64,000 bases of DNA from Rotaria sordida. Lineage: Eukaryota; Rotifera; Eurotatoria; Philodinida; Philodinidae. Shown here in pieces: positions 62,801 through 64,000 of this stretch. The notes under the pieces are model-generated. The model saw nothing but the letters and a program-made list of their open reading frames with translations, was not told the DNA's origin and ran no database searches. Position 1 is the stretch's first letter, and each line of letters opens with the position of its first letter. The stretch lies in assembly GCA_905250125.1 (NCBI GenBank), contig CAJNOL010001264.1:1-64000 (forward strand). Direction: 5' to 3'. Both the position numbers and the translations under genes were made by a program.

Positions 62801-63851
62801 TTGTCTTTAGAGAATTACTTTTACAAGGTTGGATGAAACCTGGTCGTGATGATTTAGCACCAAATGTAGCTCTCGTATCTAGACGATTTAATGAAGTAAA
62901 ACAACTAATCAAAGTTTTATATGAATTCTTTTATTCATATTTTGTTTTTTCATAGATGTGTCGACTTGTTATTACAGAAATATTATTAATACCAACTGTT
63001 AATGCTCGTGTCCAATGTATTGAAAAATGGTGTATGTTTTTAAGAGAATGAACATTTGTGTCGTTTGGATTGCAGTAAAACATTTTGAGTAAAAAATGAT
63101 ACGGAAATAACTGACAGAAGACACACACACCCTATTCAACATACAGTTTAAATTGTAGTAGATAATTGATCGAAAATATTCACCGAACAAAATTCATTTT
63201 TGATTCTTTTGTTTTTCAAAATATATTTGTTTTTAGGTACTGTTGCTGATATATGCCGATATTTACGAAATTTTAATGGTGTTCTTCAAATAATGGCTGC
63301 TTTTGTAAATAGTTCTGTTTATCGTTTAAAACAAACATGGGATCGTATATCGAAACAAAATAAACAAGTTATAAATAAACTTCAAAATCTTGTTCATTCC
63401 GATGGGAAATTTAAAAACCTACGTGATACATTAACAAAGTAAAAAAAGAAAATCGTTAGTCAAATTCATGAAATTAAAATTTTTATTTTCAATAGAGTTG
63501 ATCCACCATGTGTACCATATCTTGGTTTATATTTATCTGATTTAACATTTATTGAAGAAAGTTCATCTGATATATCAGAAAATTTAATCAATTTTTCGAA
63601 AATGCGAATGGTAAAGAATATTAAAATATAGTTCATTGATTTTATTGTTTTTTTTTTTTTTATAGAAAACACATATTATAAATGAAGTACATCGTTTTCA
63701 ATCTACACCATTTAAAATAAAACATAATCCACGTGTATGTGCTTATTTATTAGATCGATCACGTCTATTAACTGAAGATCAATGTTATATTCTTTCATTA
63801 AAACTCGAACCACGGACATCTCGTGTTGGATTAACAGGTTTTGGTGTATAG
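50892..63851 (+). CDS. RASGRF: Ras-specific guanine nucleotide-releasing factor (RasGRF)
   Basis: 30 exons give 1420 aa: 50892-51230, 52358-52464, 52528-52675, 52748-52902, 54685-54809, 54883-54943, 55021-55100, 55158-55234, 55298-55417, 55483-55593, 55658-55775, 56006-56169, 58007-58356, 58413-58488, 58563-58798, 58859-58920, 58980-59069, 59130-59177, 60225-60595, 60657-60768, 60832-61047, 61131-61288, 62352-62381, 62441-62590, 62649-62743, 62811-62895, 62956-63031, 63237-63438, 63496-63610, 63666-63851. Domains: PH1 (~45-155, [19 protein letters not shown]), coiled coil, IQ motif (~226-248, [18 protein letters not shown]), DH (~250-440, [19 protein letters not shown]), PH2, REM split by a ~350-residue linker ([36 protein letters not shown]), and Cdc25 RasGEF (~1185-1420, [27 protein letters not shown]). 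It should activate Ras, and Rac through DH, on Ca2+/calmodulin. Larger than human RASGRF1 (1273 aa). Exons 16-18 of the linker are least certain. Confidence 0.95.
53442..53996. mobile_element. 555-bp piggyBac-like MITE in RasGRF intron 4
   Basis: Flanked by TTAA at 53438-53441 and 53997-54000. The terminal sequences CCTTTTGGCTCCCGGC and (reverse complement of the right end) TCCTTTGATTCCCGGC agree at 12 of 16 positions. TTAA targets with CCYTTTG-type ends are characteristic of the piggyBac superfamily. The interior has no transposase and is GC-richer than the intron. Confidence 0.72.
57340..57745. mobile_element. Inverted-repeat element in RasGRF intron 12
   Basis: CTTCATTCCTCAGATATCGAG at about 57354 is mirrored by a block at about 57706-57726, and AAAGCTCTCAATGAGATT near 57443 by AATCTCATTAAGAGCTTT near 57614-57631. 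Arms are about 150 bases each and moderately diverged. Borders are approximate. Confidence 0.55.
59374..59915. mobile_element. 542-bp foldback element in RasGRF intron 18
   Basis: GTGCTAAAAAGCTTTTGAGC at the left end is mirrored exactly at the right (ending AGCAC at 59911-59915). The inverted match continues through AAATCAAAGTTTTGATCTGA and AAAGTTTCAGAATTTCTGG for about 250 bases, leaving a short loop near 59650-59690. No target duplication is obvious. Confidence 0.68.
61478..61853. mobile_element. Foldback element in RasGRF intron 22
   Basis: CTATTGAAGAGTTATGTCC near 61579 mirrors GGCCATAACTTTTCAATAG at 61731-61749. TTTTTACTGAGA mirrors TCTCAGTAAAAA around 61608 and 61708, and the outer CCAACTGTC is mirrored by GACAGTTGG at 61834-61842. 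Arms are about 150 bases each. Confidence 0.6.
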
Positions 63852-64000
63852 CAAATGTTTTAATTTTTTTTTGTTTTGTTTTTTTTCCAATAAAAGATTA
63901 AGACATGCCATCACTATACTTTTCAGAACAAGAAAGGAGCTAGTATTCAGACTCCGTCACTAGTTCGAAAGTGAGTCCTGGTAGAATTAGCCATGAAATA
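63852..64000. other. RasGRF 3' flank at the window edge
   Basis: Begins after the TAG stop. AATAAAAG at about 63890 is a plausible poly-A signal. Nothing else is visible before the window ends. Confidence 0.5.

Overview
The window looks like nuclear DNA of a small-genome invertebrate. It is strongly AT-rich. Genes are split into many short exons by GT-AG introns of about 45-100 bases, and the recognisable genes are animal families: TPPP/p25-alpha, a Fos/ATF3-type bZIP factor, AHSA1, an ankyrin-SOCS box (ASB) protein, a formin of the FMNL/FRL type, and RasGRF. A bdelloid rotifer (Rotaria/Adineta-like) is my best guess from base composition, intron size and coding style. That is inference; no marker in the window proves it.

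Layout. 0.4-3.3 kb: TPPP (3 exons) then the bZIP gene (2 exons), both on +, with two perfect TGACGTCA sites between them. 3.3-13.5 kb: no intact gene, but relics of a possible Cys-loop receptor, a calmodulin-like gene and one unidentified coding fragment, plus two non-autonomous elements. 13.6-18.7 kb: a TATA-driven small secreted-protein ORF whose 3' part runs into about 45 tandem copies of a 93-bp (31-codon) repeat. 18.7-23.8 kb: very AT-rich, with clusters of palindromic motifs around a 1.1-kb core. 23.8-25.0 kb: AHSA1 on -. 26.0-26.8 kb: a single-exon gene for a protein with about seven 21-residue repeats, family unknown to me. 29.2-32.8 kb: ASB-type gene on -. 34.9-48.0 kb: FMNL formin on +, 31 exons. 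50.9-63.85 kb: RasGRF on +, 30 exons, about 1420 aa, ending just inside the right edge.

Functional picture. The right half carries two large signalling and cytoskeleton genes: RasGRF (Ca2+/calmodulin-responsive Ras and Rac exchange) and FMNL (Rho-GTPase-regulated actin nucleation). The rest are housekeeping or regulatory genes (tubulin polymerisation, Hsp90 co-chaperone, cullin-RING substrate adaptor, stress/AP-1 transcription factor). There is no sign of operons, and no CRISPR, rRNA or convincing tRNA gene.

A general pattern is that introns fall into two classes: many of about 45-110 bases and a few of 0.5-2.3 kb. Most of the long ones hold an inverted-repeat (MITE or foldback) insertion, several with visible target duplications (TA, TTAA). 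The most unusual items are the 93-bp codon-length repeat array that seems to grow out of a secreted-protein ORF, and the 21-residue repeat protein.
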